A DNA stretch of 64,000 bases from CAZZCP01 sp964653235 (lineage in GTDB: Bacteria > Bdellovibrionota > Bdellovibrionia > Bdellovibrionales > UBA840), in assembly GCA_964653235.1 (NCBI GenBank), contig CAZZCP010000002.1, positions 1 through 64,000 on the forward strand, given 5' to 3'. Shown here in pieces: positions 42,981-52,553 of this stretch. A program made the position numbers and the translations under genes. Numbering within the stretch: the stretch's first letter is position 1; every line of letters begins with the position of its first letter. The notes under the pieces were generated by a model. It had not been told where the DNA came from, did not search any database, and saw only the letters and a program-made list of their open reading frames with translations.

Positions 42981-44974
42981 TGAAAGCATCGCAACGTAGA
43001 ATATTAATTTTAATTCTTTTTGTGGGTAGCCTGTGGATTCTTTTAGTAGTTCGCGCTTTACAATTGCAGGTCTTGCCAAATGAAAAATTAGCCAAAGTAC
43101 AATCGAAGCAGTCTCATACAGCAATTACTCTCTCACCTCGTAGAGGATTTATTCTTGACAGAAATGGAGTTGAACTAGCTGCTTCAGTGACAGCATATTC
43201 TGTATTTGCTGACCCTAAATGGATCGAAAATCCACAACAAACGGCAAAGAAATTGGCTTACTATCTCGGCGGCAGCTGGAAGAAACTGCAAAAGAAACTA
43301 ATAAAAAAAAACACACGATTTGTTTGGGTAAAAAGAAGGATATCTCCTGATTTAAAGAAAAAAATAGAAGCCTTAGAGCTCAAAGGAATCGCTTTTGTTG
43401 AAGAGTCCAAAAGAGTCTATCCCAATATGGAATCTCTTGGACAAGTACTCGGCTTTGTTGGTTCTCAAGGTCAGGGCTTGGATGGTATCGAAGCCAAGTT
43501 CAATGAAATTTTAAGTGGAGAGAAAAAGAAACTCAGGCTACAGAGAGATGCAAGGGGTAGGCCCTTGATTCAAAATGGTAGAGTCTTTAGCGAGAGCCCC
43601 GATGGCAGTAGTTTGCAATTGAGTATTGATATTGAATTGCAATATAGTCTTGAGCAAGAGCTACAAAAGACAATCAAAGATTTTAATGCCGAAAGTGCAG
43701 TGGGTGTTATTTTAGATGCACAAAGCTCAGAGATTTTAGCAATGGTAAATGCTCCATTGTTTGACCCCAATCAAGCTTTCAAACATGATGCTGATCTAAG
43801 GCGCAATCGTAGTATTACTGATCCCTTTGAACCAGGTTCGACTCTTAAGACTTTTACTATTGCCGCTGCTTTAAAAGAAAAAATTGCCAAGCCCAATAGT
43901 AAATATTTTTGCGAAGACGGTAAGATGAGAATTGGTAAAAGATGGATTCGAGAAGCAGACTCAAGGCACAGTCATCGGTGGCTTACTGTGAGTGAAATTT
44001 TAGCCAAGTCATCCAATGTGGGAACAACTAAAATTGCCTTAGAACTGGGTTCCGAGAAACTTTATAAGAATTTAAGAGAATTTGGCTTTGGCGAAAAGCT
44101 ACAATCTCAATTACCGGGTGAATCGAAGGGTATTTTGCCAAAGCCGAATTGGAATGACCACTTAATTGCGAATATTTCATTTGGTCATGGAATGGCTGCG
44201 ACCGCTCTCCAAATTGCCAATGCTTATGCAAGTATTGCCAATGGTGGTGATTTGAAAGAGCCGCAAATTGTAAAAACCTATTGGGATGCGGAGTCTCGCG
44301 ACCTGGTTGTGAATGAAGAAAAAGTGATTCGAAATGTGCTTAGCGCAACAGAGGCTTCACAACTAACAATGATGCTTCAGAATGTAACTAGCGAAGATGG
44401 AACCGGACAAAATGCACGCGTACCCGGTTTTTTAGTAGCAGGAAAAACAGGTACAGCACAAAAAATCGACCCTGTTACAGGTACCTATATGCCTGGAGCT
44501 TATAGTTCAAGTTTTGCCGGTTTTGTTCCAGCTCAAGACCCAAAGTTTGTCATCTATATAGCAGTGGATGACCCTCAAGATGTTTATTATGGTTCTCAAG
44601 TTGCGGCTCCCGTATTCTCAAGAATTGCCAGTTATGCGCTTTTAAAAGAAGGAATTTTACCAGTGAAAATTGAAAACAAGGATCTTCTCTACAACAACGC
44701 CACAACAAGTCAAAAGCTAAAATTACGCAAAAACTTAAAAATTCAAAAAAAAGCTCTTAAAGAAATTCAAAAGAGTATTCTCGATCAAACAGACATGCCT
44801 TCTCTTGCCGGGCAGAGCCTTAGAGAGGCTATAGAGAGTTTATCTTTTTTACCATTAGAAATTCAGATTCAGGGACAAGGTCAGGTTCGCAAAACCTGGC
44901 CAGCTGCGGGTAAAAAACTTTTTGCGAATCAAAAGGTTATATTGTACTTGAATTCTAAGAATGACAATCAATGA
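42980..44974 (+). CDS. ftsI: Septal peptidoglycan transpeptidase FtsI (PBP3) with PASTA domain
   Basis: 664-aa class B penicillin-binding protein. A membrane anchor (about 8-26) is followed by a dimerisation/pedestal region (RRGFILDRNGVELA) and the transpeptidase with STLK at 287-290 (nucleophile Ser287), SSN at 344-346 and KTG at 489-491. One PASTA domain ends the protein (MPSLAGQSLREAIESL...VILYLNS), as in many non-gammaproteobacterial FtsI and SpoVD proteins. It cross-links septal peptidoglycan with FtsW. It starts on the last base of ftsL and overlaps murE by 14 nt. Confidence 0.95.
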   Translation: MKASQRRILILILFVGSLWILLVVRALQLQVLPNEKLAKVQSKQSHTAITLSPRRGFILDRNGVELAASVTAYSVFADPKWIENPQQTAKKLAYYLGGSWKKLQKKLIKKNTRFVWVKRRISPDLKKKIEALELKGIAFVEESKRVYPNMESLGQVLGFVGSQGQGLDGIEAKFNEILSGEKKKLRLQRDARGRPLIQNGRVFSESPDGSSLQLSIDIELQYSLEQELQKTIKDFNAESAVGVILDAQSSEILAMVNAPLFDPNQAFKHDADLRRNRSITDPFEPGSTLKTFTIAAALKEKIAKPNSKYFCEDGKMRIGKRWIREADSRHSHRWLTVSEILAKSSNVGTTKIALELGSEKLYKNLREFGFGEKLQSQLPGESKGILPKPNWNDHLIANISFGHGMAATALQIANAYASIANGGDLKEPQIVKTYWDAESRDLVVNEEKVIRNVLSATEASQLTMMLQNVTSEDGTGQNARVPGFLVAGKTGTAQKIDPVTGTYMPGAYSSSFAGFVPAQDPKFVIYIAVDDPQDVYYGSQVAAPVFSRIASYALLKEGILPVKIENKDLLYNNATTSQKLKLRKNLKIQKKALKEIQKSILDQTDMPSLAGQSLREAIESLSFLPLEIQIQGQGQVRKTWPAAGKKLFANQKVILYLNSKNDNQ

Positions 44975-46436
44975 TATTATTAAGTATTTTCCTGGCTTAA
45001 AGAATACCAAGCAAATTCACTTGCCCATTCATTCGATTTCGCGCTCATCGCATGATTTTCAACCAGGTGATGTTTTTGTGGCAATACGTGGAAATACTTG
45101 GGATGGGCATAGTTTTGTTGCAGAGGCAGCAAAAAGCGCCAGTTTACTTGTGGTTGAAGATGAAGCTTCTATACCAAAAGATTGTCCTTGTGCTTACTTG
45201 CTTGCCAAAGACTCACGAGAAGTCTTAGCAAAACTTGCTTCTTTGTATTTTGAGAGGCCAAGCGAAAAGCTTTTTAGTATCGGCATTACAGGAACCAATG
45301 GAAAGACCACAAGCTCTTACTTAGTGGAACAAATTTTTCAGCATGCACAAGTTCCCATTGGAGTTATGGGTACGATCAACCATCATTTAGGAAAAAGAAT
45401 TTGGGATACGAAACTAACCAGTCCTGGGCCTATCGAATTACAAGGTCGACTCAAAGAATATCTTGATCTAGGTGCAAAGGCGAATGTGATTGAAATATCA
45501 AGTCATGCACTTGACCAAAAAAGAGTTTTTGATTTGCAACTTGATGTTGCGGTATTTACAAACTTTAGCCAAGATCATCTCGACTACCACAAGACGATGC
45601 AAAATTATTTAGCTGCAAAAGCGAAACTCTTTACAGAAATTTTATCTGGCTCAGAAAAACAAAGAAGATTTGCGATACTTAATGCAGATGAACCAGCTTG
45701 TTATAAGATTGAAATTCCTGAAGAGATTCAAATCTATCGTTACGGCGAGCTTTCAGAAGATTTTCGTTTTTCTCATATTCGTCAAGACTACTCGGGTTCT
45801 GTTTTTGATTTACACAGTCCGATTGGCCACCACCAAGTTAAGTTGAAAATGCCAGGAAGGCACAATATATATAACTCTCTTGCCGCTATAGCCACAGCCT
45901 ATTGTTACGGAATCTCGATCGATCAATCCATTGAAGCATTGAAAGACTTCAATGGTGTTCCCGGAAGGTTAGAAACAGTCGACAATCCAAAATCTTTGCA
46001 CGTTTTTGTCGATTATGCGCATACGGAAGAGGCTCTTGAAAATGTACTGCGTTTTTTAAATCGTATTCGCCAGGAAGAAAATCTAAAAAGTAAGATTATC
46101 ACTGTTTTTGGTGCCGGCGGGGATCGTGATAAGGGCAAAAGACCCAGAATGGGTAGAATCGCCTCTTTGAACTCAGACCAATTGGTTATCACCTCCGACA
46201 ATCCTAGAAATGAAGACCCTCAGCAAATTATTGACGAGATTTTAGAAGGAGTGGTTCACAAAGAGCGGGCTATGAGTGATGTAGATCGTCGCGAGGCTAT
46301 TCATTTGGCTCTTCAATCAGCGGCGCCTGGGGATGTGGTACTAATTGCTGGTAAAGGTCATGAAAAAACTCAACTTATAGGTTCTAATGTAGAACATTTT
46401 AGTGACCGTGAGGTAGTGGTAGAATACTTTCAGTGA
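44961..46436 (+). CDS. murE: UDP-MurNAc-L-Ala-D-Glu:meso-DAP ligase
   Basis: 491 aa. ITGTNGKTTSSYL is the ATP P-loop, and EISSHALDQKRV and NFSQDHLDYHKTMQNY are Mur ligase motifs. DNPRNEDP near the C-terminus is the meso-diaminopimelate selectivity motif (DNPR rather than the Lys-type D(D/N)P(N/A)), so the organism makes DAP-type peptidoglycan. It adds the third residue of the stem peptide in the cytoplasm. Confidence 0.96.
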   Translation: MTINDIIKYFPGLKNTKQIHLPIHSISRSSHDFQPGDVFVAIRGNTWDGHSFVAEAAKSASLLVVEDEASIPKDCPCAYLLAKDSREVLAKLASLYFERPSEKLFSIGITGTNGKTTSSYLVEQIFQHAQVPIGVMGTINHHLGKRIWDTKLTSPGPIELQGRLKEYLDLGAKANVIEISSHALDQKRVFDLQLDVAVFTNFSQDHLDYHKTMQNYLAAKAKLFTEILSGSEKQRRFAILNADEPACYKIEIPEEIQIYRYGELSEDFRFSHIRQDYSGSVFDLHSPIGHHQVKLKMPGRHNIYNSLAAIATAYCYGISIDQSIEALKDFNGVPGRLETVDNPKSLHVFVDYAHTEEALENVLRFLNRIRQEENLKSKIITVFGAGGDRDKGKRPRMGRIASLNSDQLVITSDNPRNEDPQQIIDEILEGVVHKERAMSDVDRREAIHLALQSAAPGDVVLIAGKGHEKTQLIGSNVEHFSDREVVVEYFQ

Positions 46437-46443
46437 GGCGAAT

Positions 46444-47865
46444 ATGTTTTCATTTGATTTTTTAAGAGATGTGACTAATGCCATTTGTCTTGTTTCGGGG
46501 GCTGAAGCTTTCGAGCGCATTAGTACTGATACCAGGCAAGAGAATCAAAATGCGTTTTTTATTGCTTTGAAGGGCGATTCCTATGATGCCCATGATTATC
46601 TTGATAAAGCGATCGAAAGCGGGGCCAAGTGTTTGATCGTTCACAAGAAACCTGAAGAAGACTTTTTAATGCTTTGCAAAGAAAAAGAAATTGCTGTGCT
46701 TTTGGTTGAAGATACACTTTTTGCTCTGCAAAACCTTGCCAATGCCTGGAGACGACAGCTGGGAACCTCTATCATTGGTATTACTGGAACCAATGGCAAG
46801 ACATCCACCAAAAGCTATTTGTCTGTGATTTTATCAAAGCACTTTCGTGTTCACGCATCAAAAGGCAGTTTTAATAATCATTGGGGTGTTCCTCTGAGTC
46901 TGCTTGAGATGAGAAGCGAGCATCAGTGGACCGTTCAAGAAATGGGAATGAATCGAGGCGGTGAAATTGAACAATTGGTACAAATTGCTGAACCGAATAT
47001 CGTACTGGTGACCAATGTTGGTCGAGGCCATATTGAAAACTTTTCGAATGGCATTGATGGAGTCGCTGAAGCCAAGGCTGAGATTTACAAGTACTCTGAC
47101 CCGAATTGTATTCGTATTTTTAATCTCGACAACCGCTATACTCTTCAAATGAAACAAGACTATCAAAGAAAAGATCGCGCTTTGAGTTTCTCGGTGAAAG
47201 AGAAAAAAGCCGATATATTTTTAGAACTGGTAAAATGTGATTTTGGTTCCTTGCACATTCAAGGACATATTGGAGACAAAAAAGCAGAGAGCCAAGTAGC
47301 TTTGATTGGCGAGCACAATGTCGAAAATCTGGCCGCTGCCGCCGCCGCGGCACTCGCTGCTGGGATGCCAGCAGATAAAATCTGGCAGGCACTACCTGAG
47401 GTACGCTCTTCTTGGGGAAGAAACCAAATTCTTGAACACCAAAGCGGTGCTAAAATTCTATTTGATGCCTATAATGCGAATCCTGAGAGTTTTCAAGCTC
47501 TTCTTAAACACTACAAAAAGTTCTATAAAGAGGCCTCGAATACCTACTTGATTTTAGGTGAGATGATGGAGCTTGGAAATCAATCCGCAGCAGAGCACAG
47601 AGCTCTTGCTGAAGAAATTGCTTTACTCCAACCTACGAAAACATTGTTTTTTGGCTCACAAGGAGAAGCTTTTCAGGCTGCTTTTGAGTCTGCAGGGATT
47701 TCTAAAAGTTTAGTTGTTTCAGATACTTATAAAGATTCTCTTGCATCTAAAATAGGATCTGTGTTAAAAGGTTCAGATATTCTTGTTATAAAGGGCTCAC
47801 GAGCCTGGCAACTCGAACGTGCAGTGCGCGCGATTGGCCTAAAAGACTTTAAGAAGGAGAACTGA
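46444..47865 (+). CDS. murF: UDP-MurNAc-tripeptide:D-Ala-D-Ala ligase
   Basis: 473 aa. ISTDTRQ near the N-terminus binds the UDP moiety, GITGTNGKTSTKSYL is the ATP loop, and VTNVGRGHIENFSNGIDGVAEAKAEIY plus FDAYNANPESFQALL are typical of MurF. It joins D-Ala-D-Ala to the UDP-MurNAc-tripeptide. The ligase that makes D-Ala-D-Ala (Ddl) is not in this cluster. Spacing is 7 nt from murE and 8 nt to mraY. Confidence 0.95.
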   Translation: MFSFDFLRDVTNAICLVSGAEAFERISTDTRQENQNAFFIALKGDSYDAHDYLDKAIESGAKCLIVHKKPEEDFLMLCKEKEIAVLLVEDTLFALQNLANAWRRQLGTSIIGITGTNGKTSTKSYLSVILSKHFRVHASKGSFNNHWGVPLSLLEMRSEHQWTVQEMGMNRGGEIEQLVQIAEPNIVLVTNVGRGHIENFSNGIDGVAEAKAEIYKYSDPNCIRIFNLDNRYTLQMKQDYQRKDRALSFSVKEKKADIFLELVKCDFGSLHIQGHIGDKKAESQVALIGEHNVENLAAAAAAALAAGMPADKIWQALPEVRSSWGRNQILEHQSGAKILFDAYNANPESFQALLKHYKKFYKEASNTYLILGEMMELGNQSAAEHRALAEEIALLQPTKTLFFGSQGEAFQAAFESAGISKSLVVSDTYKDSLASKIGSVLKGSDILVIKGSRAWQLERAVRAIGLKDFKKEN

Positions 47866-47873
47866 GTCCTAAA

Positions 47874-48950
47874 ATGCTCTATGAATGGCTGTATTCCTTT
47901 TCAGATCAACTGAGTGGTTTTAACGTTTTTCGCTACATCACCTTTCGAACCTTTGTGGCCTTCTTTAGTGCTTTTTTAATCTGTTGGCTTTGGGGGCCCA
48001 AGTTCATTCGCAGACTCAAAAGAAATCAATACGGCCAAGTGGTTCGCGATGATGGCCCACAAACTCATTTAAAAAAACAAGGAACACCAACAATGGGCGG
48101 TGGCCTAATGGTGATGAGCATTTTCATTCCGAGTATTTTGTGGGCTGACTGGAAGGTTGCCTTGGTATGGGCTTGTTTAATAGTGACTCTCTCTTTTGCT
48201 TTTATTGGTTTTGCCGACGATTATATGAAAGTTGCTAAGAAGAATACCAAGGGCTTGCATGGTAAACTAAGACTACTACTTGAGTTTGCGATTTCCGGAG
48301 GAGTGATTGCAACGCTCATTTATGGTTTTGGCTTCTCTACAGAGCTAGCGATACCGTTTTTTAAAAATGCTATTTTCGATTTGGGCTGGTTCTATATTGT
48401 ATTTGCTTCTCTGGTTATTGTTGGTTGTGCCAATGCGGTAAATCTTACTGATGGCCTTGATGGACTGGCGATTGTACCTATTATGATCGCGACAGCAACT
48501 TATTTGATTTTTGCTTATATAGCTGGAAGACAAGATTATGCTGAATATTTACAGATTCCCTACATTGCAAATGCAGGTGAATTGGCACCCGTTGCTGCAA
48601 CTGTGATTGCTGCAGGTCTTGGGTTTCTATGGTACAATGCTTACCCAGCTCAAGTTTTTATGGGAGATGTGGGAAGTTTAGGATTAGGTGGTTTTTTGGG
48701 TACTCTTGCCGTTCTAACCAAGAATGAAATTCTTTTGGTTTTGGTTGGAGGAGTTTTCGTGGCTGAAGCTCTATCGGTAATCACTCAAGTTGCATCTTTT
48801 AAGTTAACAGGAAAAAGAGTCTTTCGAATGGCGCCCTTGCATCATCACTTTGAATTGAAAGGCTTAACAGAAACGAAAATCATTGTTCGCTTTTGGATTG
48901 TCTCAATTTTATTGGCAATCCTAAGCTTGAGTACATTAAAGTTGAGGTAA
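47874..48950 (+). CDS. mraY: Phospho-MurNAc-pentapeptide transferase MraY
   Basis: 358-aa polytopic membrane enzyme with about ten helices. TPTMGGGLM, the Asp-rich FADDYMKV, NLTDGLDGLA and MAPLHHHFELKG are diagnostic. It transfers phospho-MurNAc-pentapeptide to undecaprenyl phosphate, forming lipid I on the inner face of the membrane. It lies in the standard place between murF and murD. Confidence 0.97.
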   Translation: MLYEWLYSFSDQLSGFNVFRYITFRTFVAFFSAFLICWLWGPKFIRRLKRNQYGQVVRDDGPQTHLKKQGTPTMGGGLMVMSIFIPSILWADWKVALVWACLIVTLSFAFIGFADDYMKVAKKNTKGLHGKLRLLLEFAISGGVIATLIYGFGFSTELAIPFFKNAIFDLGWFYIVFASLVIVGCANAVNLTDGLDGLAIVPIMIATATYLIFAYIAGRQDYAEYLQIPYIANAGELAPVAATVIAAGLGFLWYNAYPAQVFMGDVGSLGLGGFLGTLAVLTKNEILLVLVGGVFVAEALSVITQVASFKLTGKRVFRMAPLHHHFELKGLTETKIIVRFWIVSILLAILSLSTLKLR

Positions 48951-48954
48951 TGAA

Positions 48955-50331
48955 ATGACAGAGATCAAAGATAAAAAAATCATGGTGGTGGGACTCTCGC
49001 GAACAGGGGTATCTTTAACCAAGTATTTGGTTGAACAGGGTGCTAAGGTTACTGTGAGTGATCACAAGTCACCAGCTGAGCTTGCTCATTATTTGGATGA
49101 AATCGACTCACTGGATATTTCTTATGATTTGGGAGGCCATACCCCAAGAACTTTTATTGAGCAAAATTTGATTATTCTCAGTCCAGGGATCTCTCCAGAT
49201 CTAAAGATTTTTGAATATGCTAAGGCCAATGGTGTTCAAGTAACGGGAGAATTTGAGTTTGCGGCAACTCGAATTCAAGAGCCAATCGTTGGTGTCACTG
49301 GAACCAATGGTAAAAGCACGGCCTGTCGTTTGATGGAGGTCATGCTCCGAAAATCGGGAGTGAAAGTGTTTTTGGGCGGCAATTACGGAATGCCACTGAT
49401 CGATTATGTTCGCAGTCCTGAAAAAGCAGATTATGTTATTGCTGAAGTCTCTAGCTTTCAGCTTGAGCACTGTGAGTATTTCAATCCAAAGAATATTGTC
49501 TTTATGAACTTAGCTGAAAACCATCTCGATCGTCACCGCACGATGGAGAATTATATTTCTTGTAAAAAGAGAATCTTTCGCAACACCAACCAATACACGA
49601 CCAGTGTCTTAAACGCCGATGACAAGCGCGTGGTTGATATTGCGCGCGATCCGATTGTGCAAAGAGGACGAATTCTTTATTTCTCTCGAAAACCAGCTCT
49701 CGAGCCACAAATTATGAATATTGGTGGGGCTATTAATATTAAAAATGAAATTCGTCTTCGTGTTGGACCTGAAATTGAACTTTTTCAAGTGGATCGCATG
49801 AAGATGGTGGGGCGGCACTCGATTGAAAACTTGATGGCTGCAATTTTAGCCACTCGTGAGCTTGGAGCCAAGCCAGAGGTCATTCAAGAAGTGATTGATG
49901 AATTCCCTGGGCTTGAACACAGAATCGAATATGTGCGAAAAGCAGGTGGGGTCCGTTTTTACAATGATTCTAAAGCAACCAACGTTCACTCTGTAATGCG
50001 TGCATTGGATTCTTTTGATGAAAATGTAATTTTAATTATGGGCGGAAAAGACACCGGACTGAACTATGAGCCCCTTCGAAATTTGATTCGACAAAAAGTA
50101 AAGACTTTGATTCTTGTGGGTGAGGCTAAAGAGAGAATCAATCGAGACTTAGGAGACTATGCCCAGACCTTTTTAATTGGCACCTTTGAAGAGGCTGTTT
50201 TGATATCTTATCAAAAGTCTAGGATAGGTGACATAATATTGCTAAGTCCGGGCTGTTCAAGCTTTGATATTTTTGATAGCTTTGAAGAGCGTGGAAACTA
50301 CTTCAAGAAACTCGTCAGCCAATTCAACTAA
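48955..50331 (+). CDS. murD: UDP-MurNAc-L-Ala:D-Glu ligase
   Basis: 458 aa. MVVGLSRTGVSLTKYL is the N-terminal Rossmann motif, GVTGTNGKSTACRLM the ATP loop, NLAENHLDRHRTMENY and FYNDSKATNVHSVMRAL the family blocks, and LSPGCSSFDIFDSFEERGNYF the C-terminal signature. It adds D-glutamate to UDP-MurNAc-L-Ala in the cytoplasm. It follows mraY after 4 nt. Confidence 0.96.
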   Translation: MTEIKDKKIMVVGLSRTGVSLTKYLVEQGAKVTVSDHKSPAELAHYLDEIDSLDISYDLGGHTPRTFIEQNLIILSPGISPDLKIFEYAKANGVQVTGEFEFAATRIQEPIVGVTGTNGKSTACRLMEVMLRKSGVKVFLGGNYGMPLIDYVRSPEKADYVIAEVSSFQLEHCEYFNPKNIVFMNLAENHLDRHRTMENYISCKKRIFRNTNQYTTSVLNADDKRVVDIARDPIVQRGRILYFSRKPALEPQIMNIGGAINIKNEIRLRVGPEIELFQVDRMKMVGRHSIENLMAAILATRELGAKPEVIQEVIDEFPGLEHRIEYVRKAGGVRFYNDSKATNVHSVMRALDSFDENVILIMGGKDTGLNYEPLRNLIRQKVKTLILVGEAKERINRDLGDYAQTFLIGTFEEAVLISYQKSRIGDIILLSPGCSSFDIFDSFEERGNYFKKLVSQFN

Positions 50332-50338
50332 AAGTTTT

Positions 50339-51469
50339 TTGCCAAAATGGTGGAAAGTAAGATTTCCACTCAAGAACTTAGACCAGGCTTTGCTTTTGAG
50401 CTTGGTCTTTTTTTACGGACTAGGCCTGGTTCAAGTCTATAGTGCAAGCTATATCTTTGCGATTGAAAACTACCAAGATGGGCTATTCTTTTTTCGTAAG
50501 CAGATGCTTTTCACAGTGTTCTCGATTTTTTGTTTACTGATCTTAGCAAAACTGCCTTGGCTTTGGCTGAAAAGACTTACTCCTTGGATGTGGGTAGTTG
50601 CTATCGCATTGCTAGTTCTGAGTTTTGTTCCGAGCATCGGGGTAAAGGTCAACGGTGCACGCAGATGGATTGATTTGCAGTATCTTCGTATTCAGCCGGC
50701 AGAGTTTTTACGAATTTTATTGCCCCTCTTTTTTGCCTATTGGGTCAGCCTAGAGCTCAAACTCAAAAGAATTTGGTTTTGGCTTCTGAGTTTCATTTTG
50801 ATTGCCCTGCCCATTCTTGCTCTGCTCAAACAACCTGACTTTGGTAATTTTGTTTTATGCTACTTAGTATTGATGAGCATGCTTTTTGTGGTTGGATTAA
50901 AGTGGAAGTATCTCTTTGCCAACTTAGCGATTGGCTTGACTGCATTTTTGGCTCTGATTTGGTTTGTTCCCTACCGAAAAGCAAGATTGTTGTCATTTTT
51001 AGATCCGTGGTCAGACCCAATGGGAAAAGGCTTTCAGAGCATCCAATCTATGCTGAGTTTTTATTCTGGCGGAACTACTGGAGTGGGCCTTGGTCAAGGT
51101 CAGGGAAAGCTCTTCTTTCTTCCTGAAGCTCATACAGACTTTACCCTCGCCGTTTTGGGTGAAGAGACGGGCTTTATAGGTATCGCTTTTGTTCTGCTTT
51201 TGTATGCCTATCTTTGCTTTCGTGCCTTTCAAATTGCCCTTGTTTCAGAAAATAAAATGGCACAAATTGCAGCTCTAGGTTTGGCTATTAATTTTGCTTT
51301 GCAGGTTTTTGTCAATATTGGGGTGGTGATGGGAATGCTTCCCACCAAAGGTATTACGCTTCCCTTTTTAAGTTATGGGGGAAGCTCTCTTTTAGCCACG
51401 AGTATTTTATTTGGAGTATTGTTAAACATTGACCGACATCAAGAGTATTTTCAAAGAAGACATGTCTAA
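50339..51469 (+). CDS. ftsW: Septal glycosyltransferase FtsW (SEDS family)
   Basis: About 376 aa and ten membrane helices. GARRWIDLQYLRIQPAEFLRI, FGNFVLCYL and PTKGITLPFLSYGGSSLLATSI are SEDS-family motifs. FtsW polymerises lipid II at the septum with FtsI. The start is uncertain: no ATG is suitable, and a TTG at 50339, 8 nt after the murD stop, gives MPKWWKVRFPLKNLDQALL directly before helix 1. The frame is open upstream inside murD. The end overlaps murG by 8 nt. Confidence 0.92.
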   Translation: MPKWWKVRFPLKNLDQALLLSLVFFYGLGLVQVYSASYIFAIENYQDGLFFFRKQMLFTVFSIFCLLILAKLPWLWLKRLTPWMWVVAIALLVLSFVPSIGVKVNGARRWIDLQYLRIQPAEFLRILLPLFFAYWVSLELKLKRIWFWLLSFILIALPILALLKQPDFGNFVLCYLVLMSMLFVVGLKWKYLFANLAIGLTAFLALIWFVPYRKARLLSFLDPWSDPMGKGFQSIQSMLSFYSGGTTGVGLGQGQGKLFFLPEAHTDFTLAVLGEETGFIGIAFVLLLYAYLCFRAFQIALVSENKMAQIAALGLAINFALQVFVNIGVVMGMLPTKGITLPFLSYGGSSLLATSILFGVLLNIDRHQEYFQRRHV

Positions 51470-52529
51470 AATAGATCGAATCCTTTTCACTGGTGGCGGA
51501 ACCGGAGGACATATTTATCCAGGACTGGCTGTCGCCCGCTACATCAAGAGCCAAAATCCTGAGGTGCAAATTCTTTTTCTTGGCGCCAATCGACCTCTCG
51601 ATAAAAGGATTTTAAGTAAACAAGAATTTTCTTATAAACTCTTGCCAATCGGTCCGCTCAATCGAACGAGCCTTGCGCAATCACTGAAAACTCTGTTTTT
51701 ATTGCCTATCGCGATTTTACAAGCAATCTGGGCTGTCTTTCGTTTTCGTCCTCAATTTTGTGTTGGTTTCGGTGGCTATGCATCGGCTCCTGCTTTATTG
51801 GCTTCAAAACTTTTAGGTGTTAAGACGGCCATTTGGGAGCCCAATGCCTACCCGGGAATGGTTTCTCGAAAGATGGCAAAATATGTCGATCTTTGCCTTT
51901 TAAATTTTACTGACAAGACAGGAATCTTTCCCAAAGAGAAGCAAAGATTGGTGGGGGTACCGACTCGAGTTCCTCCTTTGCAAAAACAAAGCATGAATGA
52001 AAAATTCTTTCTCTTAGTGATAGGGGGAAGTAGTGGAGCTCGGGGCATTAACCAAGCCGTGAGTGAGCTTTTTCAAAAGCATCCAGAACTCTTAGAAAAA
52101 ATGGATGTGCTTCATCAATGTGGGGCTTATGATTTTTCTTGGGTTGAAGAGAAGTATCAGAATCTCAAAGGCATTGAATGCCGCGAGTTCATTCACGATA
52201 TGGAAACTCAATTGCAAAAAGCCAGCCTTATTATATCACGTGCCGGAGCCAATAGCTTGGCTGAGATCGCAGTATTTGCAAAACCAAGTATTTTGATTCC
52301 TTTGCCAACAGCAGCAGACAATCATCAAGTAAAAAATGCCGAAAGATTTCAAGAAGCAGGAGCTGCAATAATGATTGAGCAAAAAAATCTAAGTGTCGAG
52401 AGCTTATATGCTGAAGTGAAAAGGCTTTTGCATTCACCAGAAACTTGCCGGTCAATGTCAGAGAAAGCAGAATTTTTTGCCAGTCCCCATGCAACCGATA
52501 AAATCTACCAAACTTTGCTTGCCCCCTAG
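51462..52529 (+). CDS. murG: Lipid II synthase (GlcNAc transferase) MurG
   Basis: 355 aa from ATG 51462 (MSKIDRILFTGGGTGGHIYPGLAVA), whose glycine loop binds lipid I. GFGGYASAPALLASKLLG, GGSSGARGIN and SRAGANSLAEIAVFAKPSILIPLP are the other conserved blocks. It adds GlcNAc to lipid I at the cytoplasmic face of the membrane. An ATG at 51429 lies deep inside ftsW and would add a non-conserved extension, so it was not chosen. Confidence 0.95.
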   Translation: MSKIDRILFTGGGTGGHIYPGLAVARYIKSQNPEVQILFLGANRPLDKRILSKQEFSYKLLPIGPLNRTSLAQSLKTLFLLPIAILQAIWAVFRFRPQFCVGFGGYASAPALLASKLLGVKTAIWEPNAYPGMVSRKMAKYVDLCLLNFTDKTGIFPKEKQRLVGVPTRVPPLQKQSMNEKFFLLVIGGSSGARGINQAVSELFQKHPELLEKMDVLHQCGAYDFSWVEEKYQNLKGIECREFIHDMETQLQKASLIISRAGANSLAEIAVFAKPSILIPLPTAADNHQVKNAERFQEAGAAIMIEQKNLSVESLYAEVKRLLHSPETCRSMSEKAEFFASPHATDKIYQTLLAP

Positions 52530-52553
52530 TTTCGACCGAGTTATTTCATACAA